Source: Roseovarius indicus (GTDB taxonomy: Bacteria; Pseudomonadota; Alphaproteobacteria; Rhodobacterales; Rhodobacteraceae). Taken from it: a stretch of 64,000 nucleotides of DNA. The notes under the pieces were generated by a model. That model did not search any database. It was not told where the DNA came from and was given only the letters and a program-made list of their open reading frames with translations. Where the stretch lies: positions 4,030,001 through 4,094,000 of the forward strand of contig NZ_CP031598.1 of assembly GCF_008728195.1 (NCBI RefSeq). The letters are read 5' to 3'. Within the stretch, counting starts at the first letter, position 1; each line of letters starts with the position of its first letter. This document shows positions 17,893 through 26,029 of the stretch, piece after piece. Position numbers and translations under genes: made by a program.

Positions 17893-18783
17893 ATGACGAC
17901 AACCCGCCGGATAGAGCGCCATCTCGGCGACTGGATGCGCGCCCGCCTGCCCGGCTGGGCGGCCGAGCTTGTGATGTTCCTGCTCAAGATGGGCTGGTCC
18001 GGCCTCTTCGGCCTGTCGCTTCTGGTGGCGATCATCGGCACCAAGCTGATCTGGTCCGACGCCATCCCGCTCTTCCGCTACGATCTCCTCGTCATCGTGG
18101 CCCTCGGCCTTCAGGCCCTCTTCCTCGCCCTCAAGCTCGAAACATGGGAAGAGGCCCGCGTCATCGCCCTCTTCCACCTCACCGGCACGGCGATGGAGTT
18201 CTTCAAGGTCCACGCCGGATCATGGAGCTACCCGGAACCCGGTTTCTTCAAGATCCTCGGCGTGCCGCTCTTCTCGGGCTTCATGTATGCCAGCGTCGGC
18301 AGCTTCATGGCCCGCACGATCCGCGTCTTCGACATGCGCTTCGCCCCCTACCCGCCCTACTGGATGACCATGTGGCTCGCCGTGGGCATCTACGTGAATT
18401 TCTTCGCCCACCACTTCCTGCCCGATATCCGCGTCATCCTCTTTGTCGCAACCGTGGCTCTCTTCCTGCGCACGCGCATCTGGTACCGCATCGGCGACAA
18501 CCTCTACTGGATGCCCCTGCCGCTGGCGGCGTTCCTGTCGGCAATCTTCCTGTGGGTGGCCGAGAATATCGGCACGATGACCGGCACATGGGTCTATTCC
18601 GGCCAGGCACGGCTCGAACTGGTCAGCTTCGGCAAGCTCGGCTCGTGGTACCTGCTCCTTTACGTGGCCTTCGTCACGGTCACGCTGGTCGTCCGCCGCC
18701 CGCTCTCGCCCGTTCCGCTGGTCAGAGAGGACCTTGCCACCGCACCAGAGCCACGACCAGCCCGCCCAGAAGCAGCAGGTTGA
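17893..18783 (+). CDS. DUF817 family membrane protein
   Basis: A 296-residue polytopic inner-membrane protein with about seven hydrophobic segments, recognised as DUF817 by motifs such as KLETWEEARVI, HAGSWSYPEPGFF, LFSGFMYASVGS and NFFAHHFLPD. Conserved histidines, tryptophans and acidic residues lie near the membrane faces. Function of the family is unknown. Its last 62 bp overlap the convergent gene on the minus strand. Confidence 0.8.
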   Translation: MTTTRRIERHLGDWMRARLPGWAAELVMFLLKMGWSGLFGLSLLVAIIGTKLIWSDAIPLFRYDLLVIVALGLQALFLALKLETWEEARVIALFHLTGTAMEFFKVHAGSWSYPEPGFFKILGVPLFSGFMYASVGSFMARTIRVFDMRFAPYPPYWMTMWLAVGIYVNFFAHHFLPDIRVILFVATVALFLRTRIWYRIGDNLYWMPLPLAAFLSAIFLWVAENIGTMTGTWVYSGQARLELVSFGKLGSWYLLLYVAFVTVTLVVRRPLSPVPLVREDLATAPEPRPARPEAAG

Positions 18784-19096
18784 ACACCACAACCGCCAGC
18801 CATGTCAGCAGCGCGTTGCGCCGCGCCTCGGCCCGGTCGAACCGTTTCAGATGCCCGGTGATGGTGTCGAAGGCCCGATCGGTTTCCACCGGGTCGGCCA
18901 GCCGCGCAAGCTTGGGATGACCAAGCAACCGCTCCGTCTCGATCAGCGTCTTGCCCGCCCGGCGCTGTGCTTTCGGCAACCGCCGCCCTGCACGCGAAAG
19001 CCGGGCCTTGAGGCTCTTGCCCCGCACGCCCAGCCGCGCCTGCAGCATCTCGCTAAGGCCCTCGGCCCGCTGGTGAAACTTTGCCGTATCGATCAT
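18722..19096 (-). CDS. Hypothetical small membrane protein, convergent overlap
   Basis: A 124-residue protein: a basic, helical N-terminal 95 residues (rich in Arg, Lys, Leu) and a single C-terminal membrane segment (LLTWLAVVVFNLLLLGGLVVALV), so a tail-anchored or cytoplasmic-facing topology. No family recognised with confidence. ATG at 19096 begins MIDTAKFHQRA; an upstream extension lacks support. Its 3' end overlaps the DUF817 gene by 62 bp, so each transcript is antisense to the other's end. Confidence 0.6.
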   Translation of the reverse strand: MIDTAKFHQRAEGLSEMLQARLGVRGKSLKARLSRAGRRLPKAQRRAGKTLIETERLLGHPKLARLADPVETDRAFDTITGHLKRFDRAEARRNALLTWLAVVVFNLLLLGGLVVALVRWQGPL

Positions 19097-19173
19097 CCGC
19101 AACGTCCTAGCGCAACCGCGCGACGCACTCAACAGGGCTGGCGAACGGCGCCCGTCTGCGCTATCGCTCGCCC

Positions 19174-19929
19174 ATGCTGACCTATATCGAACACGGGCAA
19201 CCGACCGACAAACCCGGCCTGCTGATCGCCCACGGCCTCTATGGCTCGGGCCGCAACTGGGGTGTCGTCGCCAAGCGGCTGGCCGACGAACGCAAGGTCG
19301 TCGCCGTCGACATGCGCAACCACGGCCAAAGCCACTGGTTCGAGAGCCACACCTACACCGACCTCGCCGAAGATCTGGCCGAGGTGATCGGTCATCTCGA
19401 CGGACCCTATGACGTGCTCGGGCATTCCATGGGCGGCAAGGCGGCGATGACGCTGGCCTTGACCCAGCCGGACCTTGTGAACCGCCTGATCGTCGCCGAT
19501 ATCGCGCCGGTCAATTACAGCCACACGCAGGCGCATTACATCGACGCGATGAAGGCGGTCGACCTCTCGGCCATCGAGCGCCGCTCCGATGCCAAGGAAC
19601 TTCTGGCGCCCCATGTCGACGACCCCGACCTCGTCTCGTTCTTCCTGCAATCGCTGGACGTGAAGAACAAGGAATGGCTCCTCAACCTCGACACGCTCGC
19701 CGCCGAGATGGGCCATATCATGAGCTTTCCCGACCTTTCGGGCAGCTACGAAGGTGACGCGCTGTTCCTGACGGGGGCCGAGTCCGACTATGTCGGTCCA
19801 GAGCACCGCGAGACGATCAAGGGCTTCTTCCCGAAGGCGCGTTTCGCCAAGATCCCCGGCGCCGGGCACTGGCTTCACGCCGAGAAACCACGCGAATTCG
19901 AGGCGGCCGTCCGCACCTGGCTGGGCTGA
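19174..19929 (+). CDS. Alpha/beta-hydrolase, YbfF/ABHD11-like esterase
   Basis: A 251-residue cytosolic alpha/beta-hydrolase. Nucleophile elbow GHSMGG with Ser85; oxyanion region HGLYGSGRNW; the catalytic acid is likely Asp in the LTGAESDYVG strand and the histidine in GAGHWLHAEKP. The MRNHGQSHW motif is characteristic of the YbfF/ABHD11 group, which hydrolyses short acyl esters or thioesters. Substrate not determined by sequence. Confidence 0.88.
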   Translation: MLTYIEHGQPTDKPGLLIAHGLYGSGRNWGVVAKRLADERKVVAVDMRNHGQSHWFESHTYTDLAEDLAEVIGHLDGPYDVLGHSMGGKAAMTLALTQPDLVNRLIVADIAPVNYSHTQAHYIDAMKAVDLSAIERRSDAKELLAPHVDDPDLVSFFLQSLDVKNKEWLLNLDTLAAEMGHIMSFPDLSGSYEGDALFLTGAESDYVGPEHRETIKGFFPKARFAKIPGAGHWLHAEKPREFEAAVRTWLG

Positions 19930-20340
19930 AGATAACGGGCCGGTAGGTCGGTTTTGTGAAAGCCTCGATACCCGTTTCGTGGAAAAACCACGCGACGTGA
20001 TCACCAGGGCGCAGGGTCCTGTCCTCGACCGAAACATCCCGAGACATAAAATGGGCGGCGGTGGGCTCCTCCTCCACACCGCCACCCCTTGCCCTTCCGC
20101 AGAAGGGCGTCGTCACCCGGGTGTCCAGTATCGACGGGTGACACCAGGACCAAAGCACGCGGCACGATCCCGGCACGTTCATCTGCGAGCCGCCGGGCCG
20201 GGGGTCCCCACACCCGACCGTGGCATAAGCCCGCGACCTGAACGCCAGAAGCAACATGGCGGCCAATCAGTTCCTAGTAAGGTTAACCTTACCCAACGGA
20301 AACGACCACCACTTTGATCTAGGTCAGGTCATCGCGGAAA
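19930..20340. other. Gene-free stretch with palindromes
   Basis: No supported gene. A GC-rich hairpin GGCGGTG/CACCGCC spans 20057-20083. A perfect 16-bp palindrome GTAAGGTTAACCTTAC lies at 20277-20292. TTGATCTAGGTCAG at 20314-20327 resembles a degenerate FNR/CRP-family box. These signals sit after the stop of the next minus-strand gene and of the hydrolase, so they do not lie upstream of any gene I can see. Confidence 0.5.
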
Positions 20341-20583
20341 TCATTCGATCCCGAGAATTTCCATCGCCTTGCCCAGCTCCTCGACCGAGGCGGCATGATC
20401 GCCGGCCTTGTGCAGTTCTTCACCTTCCGCGCGGAGGGCCTTCACTTCGGTCAGCTCCGCCTCGCTCAACTCGGTCCCGCTGGCAAGCGCCTCGTCGATC
20501 TTGGCCATATCGGCGGGGCAATGATTGGCCAGCGCCGGGGCCGCGGCCAGCATCAGGGCAGCAGCGAATGCAAAGGGTTTCAT
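20341..20583 (-). CDS. Small exported protein, helical
   Basis: An 80-residue protein with a signal peptide (MKPFAFAAALMLAAAPALA) and a mature part of about 60 residues that is acidic and helical, with one cysteine (NHCPADMAKIDEAL). The pattern EVKALRAEGEELHKAG resembles a single tetratricopeptide-like hairpin. GAGAGGAGA before the ATG fixes the start. Periplasmic; function unknown. Confidence 0.75.
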   Translation of the reverse strand: MKPFAFAAALMLAAAPALANHCPADMAKIDEALASGTELSEAELTEVKALRAEGEELHKAGDHAASVEELGKAMEILGIE

Positions 20584-21482
20584 GGCAGTCTCCTCTCTCA
20601 GTGGGGTGACGCAACGGTAACCTGATTCCCGACATCCAGACACCGCCCGCGTGCCGAAGCGCGGAGTTCCGCCGTCCGACATGCGGAATTACCATAAGTT
20701 GGGAAATCCGCGTTCCACGCCGCCAGATGTTGTTGAATAGGCGCCACGCCCAGTGTATGTCTCGACCCACAGGTGCAACAGACGCGGTAGCATCAAGACG
20801 GCGGGACCCGATTGCCATATGGCTCGGGTCCCGTTTGCCTTGGGAGCACCAAGAAAATGAAAAGGCGTCAGGTGCTCAGACGCGGTCCTTGCATCGCGGT
20901 TCCGGTCGGATGACCTTCCCCGCACCCTGACGCCCGCTGGTCGTCGCGCCCCTAAGGGTCTGTCGGCCAGTTTGCCTCCGGCCTCGCGGCCATCAGCGTG
21001 CCTCCGGCGTTGCCGCCTTCGGCTGCCACGGCGACCAGCCCCTGGGGGCATCGCGGTCTGACGTGGCCTGCTCAGAACCCTGAAATGGTCACTGCGATCC
21101 GAACGGCTGCGAAGCTACTCATCTCGCTGCGGCCATGTCATGAACCCTTGCGAAGAGGCCGTTAAACCAAGGGCTCGCGCCCCAGTCTCGTCTCCCTCCG
21201 CGCCGGCTCCGGGGGGCCTTTGCGCGCCGTCCGGTCTCTGCTGATCCCGTCCGGTAATAAAACTGTTACGCGGGTCCGTGAGTCGCGCAAGAAAATAGCA
21301 CTGCAGCATAGAAAAAAGCTGTGGATTAAACGGTTGATATCCTTGCAGGAAATCTGTGGATAACGGCGAATTTCCTTTATTCCCGGCTGGTTTGCGCGGG
21401 GATAAATTAACGCAGCGTCATGTTGATGCCACAGCGCACCATTCTGCACCTGCAAAGGGCATTCACACCGAATCCCAACGGT
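20584..21482. other. ORF-free region with strong hairpins and DnaA-box-like sites
   Basis: About 900 bp without a credible protein gene, the longest such gap in the window. Seen directly: a hairpin CGGGACCCGA/TCGGGTCCCG at 20802-20833 whose loop contains a second palindrome GCCATATGGC; a 12-bp stem with one bulge joining 20864-20875 to 20922-20934; CCCTTG/CAAGGG at 21145-21173. An AT-richer segment at 21290-21410 has TGTGGATTA (21320-21328) and the perfect DnaA box TGTGGATAA (21355-21363). I could not match it to tmRNA, RNase P RNA, 6S or SRP RNA. Candidate structured RNA, possibly beside an origin-like element. Confidence 0.45.
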
Positions 21483-21665
21483 TCAGGACAATCCGCGCAA
21501 CTGCTTTGCGACGAACCACGACACCGGGAAGGCCGCGACGAACCCGATGCCGGCGCCGACGAGAATGGGCACAAGCGTGTCATAGCCCATCGTCAGCGCC
21601 GCGATGACAACGCTGCCGGCAATGGTAGAACCGATGAAGAGGTGCAGGATGATAAACAGCCACAT
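21483..21665 (-). CDS. Small two-helix membrane protein
   Basis: A 60-residue protein with two hydrophobic helices (about residues 1-24 and 31-52) and a basic end (AKQLRGLS). Proteins of this type in Rhodobacteraceae are sometimes labelled CTP synthetase, but they have no similarity to that enzyme's catalytic domains. Start: ATG at 21665 with GGAG six bases upstream; a TTG four codons earlier is less likely. Function unknown. Confidence 0.7.
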   Translation of the reverse strand: MWLFIILHLFIGSTIAGSVVIAALTMGYDTLVPILVGAGIGFVAAFPVSWFVAKQLRGLS

Positions 21666-21728
21666 GGGGGTCTCCAATCAAAGCGCGGTCCCTTTATGCA
21701 AGCATAACCCGCCCCCGCACAAAGCGCC

Positions 21729-21742
21729 TTGACCTGGGTCAG
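21729..21742. promoter_or_regulatory. Degenerate FNR/CRP-family box
   Basis: TTGACCTGGGTCAG has the TTGA-N6-TCA(G) layout of FNR-type sites, with a C and a G in place of the T and A of the consensus arms. It lies 64 bp upstream of the small membrane protein start (minus) and 160 bp upstream of the first tiny lipoprotein (plus). Confidence 0.35.
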
Positions 21743-21903
21743 GTGTGACCTTCGGCAGATCGCCGCGCACTGTCGGCGCTGAAGGGGCCGGACAGGTGTC
21801 TGACCCTCTCTATCGGCATTTCCCTGCCGACCGCACCCCGCCGATTTTGCAATCCAGCGCACCAGCTACATATCGCAGGGTCAAGATCGCAAGGAGGTTC
21901 GAG

Positions 21904-22014
21904 ATGACACGACTGATGCTGGCCCTGCCCCTGATCGCCGCCCTCACCGGCTGCGCGACGACGGAAGGTTTCGTACAGGACGTCGAAGACGTGACCAACG
22001 CCGTGATCCGCTAA
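21904..22014 (+). CDS. Entericidin-like mini-lipoprotein
   Basis: A 36-residue lipoprotein precursor: short hydrophobic signal with lipobox LTGC, giving a mature peptide of about 20 residues (CATTEGFVQDVEDV...). Size and the TTEGFVQDVEDV pattern resemble the entericidin A/B family. AAGGAGG lies at 21891-21897, a strong ribosome-binding site. Likely anchored to the outer membrane. Followed 29 bp later by a second tiny lipoprotein gene. Confidence 0.75.
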   Translation: MTRLMLALPLIAALTGCATTEGFVQDVEDVTNAVIR

Positions 22015-22043
22015 CCGCCCCAATCCCCCGAAAGGAGCCCCCG

Positions 22044-22187
22044 ATGACCCGCAAGTTCTGGACTGCCCTGGCAATCACCTGCACCCTGCCCGTTCTGTCA
22101 AGCTGTGCCCCCCTGATCGGCGCCGGCGCCGTCGTTGCCGCGGACGAGATTGCCGAACAGGAAAACAACGACGAAGGCCTTTTCTGA
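22044..22187 (+). CDS. Second mini-lipoprotein
   Basis: A 47-residue lipoprotein precursor starting MTRKFWTALAIT, lipobox LSSC at residues 18-21, and a mature part with a small glycine/alanine-rich hydrophobic stretch (LIGAGAVVAADE) and an acidic end (EQENNDEGLF). AAAGGAG precedes the ATG with good spacing. It forms a pair with the entericidin-like gene just upstream. Function unknown; a glycine-zipper-type membrane peptide is possible. Confidence 0.7.
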   Translation: MTRKFWTALAITCTLPVLSSCAPLIGAGAVVAADEIAEQENNDEGLF

Positions 22188-22202
22188 GCCCTCAACGACC
22201 GA

Positions 22203-22236
22203 CCGCAAAACGTGGCGCCTTGAACGAGGCGCCACG
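22203..22236 (-). terminator. Hairpin between lipoprotein pair and lepA
   Basis: A perfect 10-bp stem CGTGGCGCCT (22211-22220) / AGGCGCCACG (22227-22236). On the minus strand it is followed by TTTTGCGG, so it can end lepA 41 bp after its stop. It also lies 24 bp after the second lipoprotein stop on the plus strand. Confidence 0.7.
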
Positions 22237-22276
22237 CAGGCCGCATCCACCACTCACGTGCATTAAATTCTGACGC

Positions 22277-24076
22277 TCAGCCGTCCATTTTCAGCGCCGA
22301 GATGAACGCTTCCTGCGGAATCTCGACCTTGCCGAACTGGCGCATCTTCTTCTTCCCGGCCTTCTGCTTTTCCAGCAGCTTCTTCTTCCGGGTGATGTCG
22401 CCGCCGTAACACTTGGCCGTCACGTCCTTGCGCAGCGCCGACAGCGTTTCGCGGGCAATCACCTTGCCGCCGATCGCCGCCTGGATCGGGATCTTGAACA
22501 TGTGGCGCGGGATCAGATCCTTGAGCTTTTCGCACATCGCCCGCCCGCGCATCTCGGCCCGGTCGCGGTGCACCATCATCGACAGCGCGTCGACCGGCTC
22601 GTCATTCACCAGCACCTGCATCTTCACGAGGTTGTCGGTGCGATACCCCTCGAGTTGGTAATCGAAAGAGGCATAACCCTTCGTCACCGATTTCAGCCGG
22701 TCATAGAAGTCGAAGACCACCTCGTTGAGCGGCAGGTCGTAGACCGCCATCGCCCGGCCGCCAACGTAAGTCAGGTCAAGCTGGATGCCCCGGCGGTCCT
22801 GGCAAAGCTTCAGCACGTCGCCCAGAAACTCGTCCGGCACCAGGATCGTCGCCTTGATGCGCGGCTCCTCGACGTGGTCGACATGGGTCATGTCCGGCAT
22901 GTCGGCCGGGTTGTGCAGGTCGATCTGCGTGCCGTCCTTCATATAGACGTGGTAGATCACCGACGGCGCCGTGGTGATCAGCTCGATATCGTATTCGCGC
23001 TCGATCCGGTCGCGCACCACTTCGAGGTGCAAAAGCCCGAGGAACCCGCAGCGGAACCCGAAGCCCAAAGCGGCCGAGCTTTCCATCTCGTAGCTGAACG
23101 ACGCATCGTTCAGCGCCAGCTTCTCGATCGCATCCCGCAGATCCTCGAACTCGGCCGAATCCACCGGGAAGAGGCCACAAAAAACCACCGGCACCGACGG
23201 GTTGAAGCCCGGCAGCGGCTTCTCGCAGCCCTTCTTCTCGGTCGTGATCGTGTCGCCCACCCGCGTGTCGCGCACCTGCTTGATCGACGCGGTGATGAAC
23301 CCGATCTCGCCCGGGCCCAACTCGTCGACCACGGTCATCGCCGGGCGGAAAACGCCGATCCGTTCAACGTTGTAGACGGCGCCGGTCTGCATCATCTTGA
23401 TCCGGTCGCCCTTCTTCATGACGCCGTCCATGATCCGCACCAGAACGACGACGCCCAAGTAAAGGTCGTATTTACTGTCGACCAGCATCGCCTTGAGCGG
23501 CGCGTCCCGGTCGCCCTTGGGCGGCGGCAGATCGCGGATGATCGCCTCCAGCACCTCACGGATGCCCTGCCCGGTCTTGGCCGACACCGGAATGGCCCCC
23601 GACGCGTCGATCCCGATCACGTCCTCGATCTGCTCGGCCACCCGGTCGATATCGCTCGCCGGCAGGTCGATCTTGTTCAGCACCGGGATCAACTCGTGAT
23701 CGGCGTCGATCGCCTGGTACACGTTCGCCAGCGTCTGCGCCTCAACCCCTTGGGTACTGTCCACCACCAGAAGCGAGCCCTCGACCGCACGCATGCTCCG
23801 CGACACCTCGTAAGCAAAGTCCACGTGGCCGGGCGTGTCGATCAGGTTGAGCACGTATTGCTCGCCATTGTCGGCGGTATAGTCGATGCGAACCGTGTTG
23901 GCCTTGATGGTGATGCCGCGTTCCCGCTCGATATCCATCGAGTCGAGTAACTGCTCCTTCATGTCGCGTTCGGCCACCGTATCCGTCATCTGGATCAGGC
24001 GGTCGGCCAGCGTGGATTTCCCGTGGTCGATATGCGCCACGATAGAGAAATTGCGGATGTGCGAGAGCGGTGTCAT
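22277..24076 (-). CDS. lepA: Elongation factor 4 (LepA)
   Basis: A 599-residue translational GTPase of the EF-G family. G-motifs: [10 protein letters not shown] near residues 13-22, DTPGH, and NKIDLP; the C-terminal LepA-specific domain is complete (ends with [13 protein letters not shown]...). LepA binds the ribosome, is thought to promote back-translocation or to aid 30S assembly, and associates with the membrane. Its minus-strand unit is single-gene; no lepB follows, although lepA-lepB pairing is common elsewhere. Confidence 0.97.
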   Translation of the reverse strand: MTPLSHIRNFSIVAHIDHGKSTLADRLIQMTDTVAERDMKEQLLDSMDIERERGITIKANTVRIDYTADNGEQYVLNLIDTPGHVDFAYEVSRSMRAVEGSLLVVDSTQGVEAQTLANVYQAIDADHELIPVLNKIDLPASDIDRVAEQIEDVIGIDASGAIPVSAKTGQGIREVLEAIIRDLPPPKGDRDAPLKAMLVDSKYDLYLGVVVLVRIMDGVMKKGDRIKMMQTGAVYNVERIGVFRPAMTVVDELGPGEIGFITASIKQVRDTRVGDTITTEKKGCEKPLPGFNPSVPVVFCGLFPVDSAEFEDLRDAIEKLALNDASFSYEMESSAALGFGFRCGFLGLLHLEVVRDRIEREYDIELITTAPSVIYHVYMKDGTQIDLHNPADMPDMTHVDHVEEPRIKATILVPDEFLGDVLKLCQDRRGIQLDLTYVGGRAMAVYDLPLNEVVFDFYDRLKSVTKGYASFDYQLEGYRTDNLVKMQVLVNDEPVDALSMMVHRDRAEMRGRAMCEKLKDLIPRHMFKIPIQAAIGGKVIARETLSALRKDVTAKCYGGDITRKKKLLEKQKAGKKKMRQFGKVEIPQEAFISALKMDG

Positions 24077-24224
24077 GACGTTGGGATATGAGGCGGATTG
24101 CAGTTAGGGTCAAGGTGGGTTGAACGGGTTGCCCCCCTCCAGGCGCCGATTGACGCCACGCGCCCCCGGCCCACCATGGACCACCCGCAGCCTCGCCCTA
24201 CCTCCTTGCCGAAAGGAGACCTCC

Positions 24225-24623
24225 ATGCACGCCCTCTGGCTCTATCTCGTCACCGCCGTGATTTTCTTCGGGCTCGATTTCCTCGGCCTGCGCTACCTCG
24301 TGAAACCCGTCTTCGAACGCCACGCGGGTGAGCTTCTGGCCGAAAGCGTGCGCATCGGCCCCGCCTTCGCCTTCTACGCGGCCTATGTCGCGGGGCTTGT
24401 CTACCTTGTCTCTCTCCCCGCCCTGCGCGCGGGCCAGCCGGGCATGGCCCTGCTCAACGGCGCGGTCGTGGGGGCGCTGGCTTATGGCACCTACGAATTC
24501 ACCAACCTCGCCACGCTCAAGCACTGGTCGTGGCAGATGGTGGCGACCGATCTCGCCTGGGGCACCGCGCTGACGGCGGTCTCGGCCTGGGCGGGCGTCT
24601 TGGCGGTCAGCCGCCTGTCGTGA
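24225..24623 (+). CDS. DUF2177 family membrane protein
   Basis: A 132-residue inner-membrane protein with four predicted helices. Family features: LDFLGLRYLVKPVFERHAGELL after helix 1, and GALAYGTYEFTNLATLKHW between helices 3 and 4, typical of DUF2177. Function unknown. AAAGGAGACC precedes the ATG at 24225; a longer frame to 24120 lacks such a site. Confidence 0.85.
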   Translation: MHALWLYLVTAVIFFGLDFLGLRYLVKPVFERHAGELLAESVRIGPAFAFYAAYVAGLVYLVSLPALRAGQPGMALLNGAVVGALAYGTYEFTNLATLKHWSWQMVATDLAWGTALTAVSAWAGVLAVSRLS

Positions 24624-24691
24624 ATTTCCCTTGGGCGATTCCCGCCCCGCCCTGTGCTATACTTCCCTGAAAACCGCCAGGGAGGGCTGCC

Positions 24692-24970
24692 ATGTCTGAC
24701 ACGAAAGCCATTCACGCCCGGATCGAAGGCCGGGTGCAGGGGGTCTCGTTCCGCGCCTGGACGCAGATCGAGGCCAAGACGCGGGGCCTGACCGGCTGGG
24801 TCAGGAACGAGGCCGACGGGGCGGTGACCACGCTGATGGCAGGCCCCGTGGCCTCTGTCGACGAGATGCTGCGCGAACTGAACCACGGCCCCCCGGCGGC
24901 GGTCGTCCGCTCGGTCGAGGTCAGCGAGGCCGACTGGCAGGGTGGAAACGGGTTCGAGATCCTGCGCTGA
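24692..24970 (+). CDS. acyP: Acylphosphatase
   Basis: A 92-residue enzyme hydrolysing the carboxyl-phosphate bond of acyl phosphates. The phosphate loop GRVQGVSFR contains catalytic Arg21, and GWVRNEADG contains Asn39. The usual second glycine of the loop (QGVGFR) is serine here, a tolerated variant. GGGAGG-like purines lie upstream. It follows the DUF2177 gene by 68 bp and might be cotranscribed. Confidence 0.92.
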   Translation: MSDTKAIHARIEGRVQGVSFRAWTQIEAKTRGLTGWVRNEADGAVTTLMAGPVASVDEMLRELNHGPPAAVVRSVEVSEADWQGGNGFEILR

Positions 24971-24997
24971 GGGCGACCCCATCGGGCGACGCGCAAG

Positions 24998-25903
24998 CTA
25001 CCGCTCACCCCGCCCCAAACCCGCAAAGAACTCCGCCAGCAGGTCATAGACCAGCCTGATCCGCCGTGACGTGTGCAACTCCCGGTGGCTCACCAGCCAG
25101 ACCGGAAACCGGATGGGCTCCATCTCCGGCAAAAGCGGCTCCAGCCCGGGCACACCCTGTGCGACGTCATCCGCCATGATCGCGATGCCGAAGCCCTGCC
25201 GCACCAGTTCCCACGCCACGACCCCGCTTTCCGAGCCGACCCGCATATTCGCCGCCGTTATCGGTATTCCCATAGGCGCAAGGAAGGCGATCATCTCGTC
25301 CGCGTTGCCGAAACTCACGAAATCATGCGAGGCCATGTCCGCCGGGCTGCGCGGCCGGCCCCGTGCCTCCAGATAGCTTGTCGCCGCATAAGGCCGCGCT
25401 GTCGCCTCCTGCACCAGCCGCGCGGTCAGGTCCGCCTGCTCGGGGCGCACGTGCCGCACGGCGATATCCGCCTCCCGGCGGAGCAGGTCGCGAATGTCGT
25501 TCGCGGCCACGAGATCCACCTCGATCCCCGGCGCCACCCTCCTGATCTGTGCCACCGCCGGGGGCAGCACGTGCAGGCACATGATATCGGTCGCGGTGAT
25601 CCGCACCTGCCCCTCCACCGCCTGCGACGCGCCCGACGCGGTCAGCGAAATCCGCTGCGCCGCCGCCCCCATCTCTCGGCAATGTTCCAACAGATCCAGC
25701 CCCGCCTTGGTCGGCATCAGCGACCGGCCCGCCCGTTCGAACAGCGTCACCCCCAGGTCCGCCTCCAGCGCCGCAACCTGCCGGCCCAAGGTCGGTTGGG
25801 TCTGACCCAAAGCCCGCGCCGCGGCCGAGAACGACCCCTCCTCGGCCGTCGCCCAGAAGGCCCGGATCTGGTTCCAGTCAAATGAGATCGCCGCCCAATT
25901 CAT
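24998..25903 (-). CDS. LysR-family transcriptional regulator
   Basis: A 301-residue LysR-type regulator: winged helix-turn-helix at about residues 12-65 (FWATAEEGSFSAAARALGQTQ), then a type 2 periplasmic-binding-protein effector domain. The AAARALGQTQPTLGRQVAALE stretch is typical of a Roseobacter subgroup. ATG at 25903 (MNWAAISFDWNQ) is preferred; another ATG is four codons upstream at 25915. The palindrome ATGCA-tttt-TGCAT at 25902-25915 spans this start and could be an autoregulatory site. Target genes unknown; the divergent lipoprotein gene is the obvious candidate. Confidence 0.88.
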   Translation of the reverse strand: MNWAAISFDWNQIRAFWATAEEGSFSAAARALGQTQPTLGRQVAALEADLGVTLFERAGRSLMPTKAGLDLLEHCREMGAAAQRISLTASGASQAVEGQVRITATDIMCLHVLPPAVAQIRRVAPGIEVDLVAANDIRDLLRREADIAVRHVRPEQADLTARLVQEATARPYAATSYLEARGRPRSPADMASHDFVSFGNADEMIAFLAPMGIPITAANMRVGSESGVVAWELVRQGFGIAIMADDVAQGVPGLEPLLPEMEPIRFPVWLVSHRELHTSRRIRLVYDLLAEFFAGLGRGER

Positions 25904-25915
25904 GCATTTTTGCAT
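25902..25915. promoter_or_regulatory. Palindrome at the LysR start codon
   Basis: ATGCA and TGCAT arms with a four-T centre lie over the first codons of the LysR gene. LysR proteins bind T-N11-A-type dyads; this one has a 14-bp span and could repress its own gene. Confidence 0.35.
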
Positions 25916-26029
25916 ATCATGGCTACGGATTTAGGCAATTCCTCTTTCACCAGCGCATGGGTATCTCGCCCTCATCCAGACAACAGGGCCCGGCACCACG
26001 CCCCGTCCGCAACGAAAAGAGAAACCAGA

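Noticed and set aside
20584..21482. tmRNA, RNase P RNA, 6S or SRP RNA in the structured gene-free region
   Set aside because: I searched by eye on both strands for the tag-coding GCNAACGACAAC, the GAGGAAAGTCC motif and the SRP loop and did not find them. The region stays unassigned.
21483..21665. CTP synthetase label for the 60-residue membrane protein
   Set aside because: Two membrane helices and no synthetase or glutaminase domain; the label is an inherited misannotation.
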